Below are positions 63,906 to 64,000 of a stretch of 64,000 bases of DNA, in pieces; position 1 is the stretch's first letter, and the number at the start of each line of letters is the position of its first letter. The translations under genes and the position numbers were made by a program. The notes below the pieces were generated by a model, which had not been told where the DNA came from, made no database searches, and worked only from the letters and a program-made list of their open reading frames with translations. The DNA comes from Dromiciops gliroides. Taxonomy: Eukaryota > Chordata > Mammalia > Microbiotheria > Microbiotheriidae. The stretch spans positions 675,296,314 through 675,360,313 of the forward strand of contig NC_057862.1 of NCBI RefSeq assembly GCF_019393635.1, given 5' to 3'.

Positions 63906-64000
63906 GCAGTGTGAAGCTTCCTGGCCCAAACAAGGGCCTTTTATGAGCCTTTTATCTTGGTTTAATGAGTGCTGTGCTCTTTCCACTGACTGGAGCCATG

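Overview
This is vertebrate, and almost certainly marsupial, genomic DNA. It holds one multi-exon gene with GT-AG introns, no bacterial-style gene packing, and dense interspersed repeats. The commonest repeat is a short SINE with the head GGCAGCTAGGTGG and the core CTAGCTGTGTGACC ('family A' below, WSINE-like). A longer relative adds a tail containing CAAATGGGGTCA ('family B', Mar-1-like). Both look like marsupial CORE-SINEs. The exact form of family A suggests an Australian rather than an American marsupial, but the species cannot be fixed from the sequence.

Region 1-25,500 is repeat-rich intergenic DNA in which I see no convincing protein-coding exon. It holds L2 fragments, many SINEs, MIR fragments, and several LTR-like segments, one a solo LTR with a 4-bp target duplication. 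A few non-repeat islands (about 2,990-4,670, 15,460-16,000 and 24,820-25,590) could be regulatory. In human, SIGLEC1 lies between HSPA12B and ADAM33; neither neighbour is visible here.

Region 25,588-61,992 is SIGLEC1 (sialoadhesin, CD169) on the + strand. I place 20 coding exons with compatible splice phases: signal peptide, one V-set Ig domain, sixteen C2-set Ig domains (one exon each), a transmembrane exon, and a cytoplasmic exon. Together they give 1,686 codons in one frame with no stop. Only the short terminal coding exon (about 20 codons in human) was not found; it may lie past the window or be unrecognised in the last 2 kb. The V-set domain keeps the arginine and two tryptophans used for sialic-acid binding. 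The introns carry most of the other features: stacked SINE insertions, L1 fragments including a likely twin-primed inversion, polypyrimidine tracts, a TG tract next to an acceptor site, and a tandem array of an old repeat core.

Region 61,993-64,000 is presumed to be the last intron: L2, MIR and SINE fragments. Nothing in the window looks like a wholly new genetic system. The most interesting points are the architecture and internal duplications of the marsupial SIGLEC1 array, an inverted SINE pair around the ligand-binding exon, a TG tract near a skippable exon, and candidate IRF/PU.1 sites upstream.
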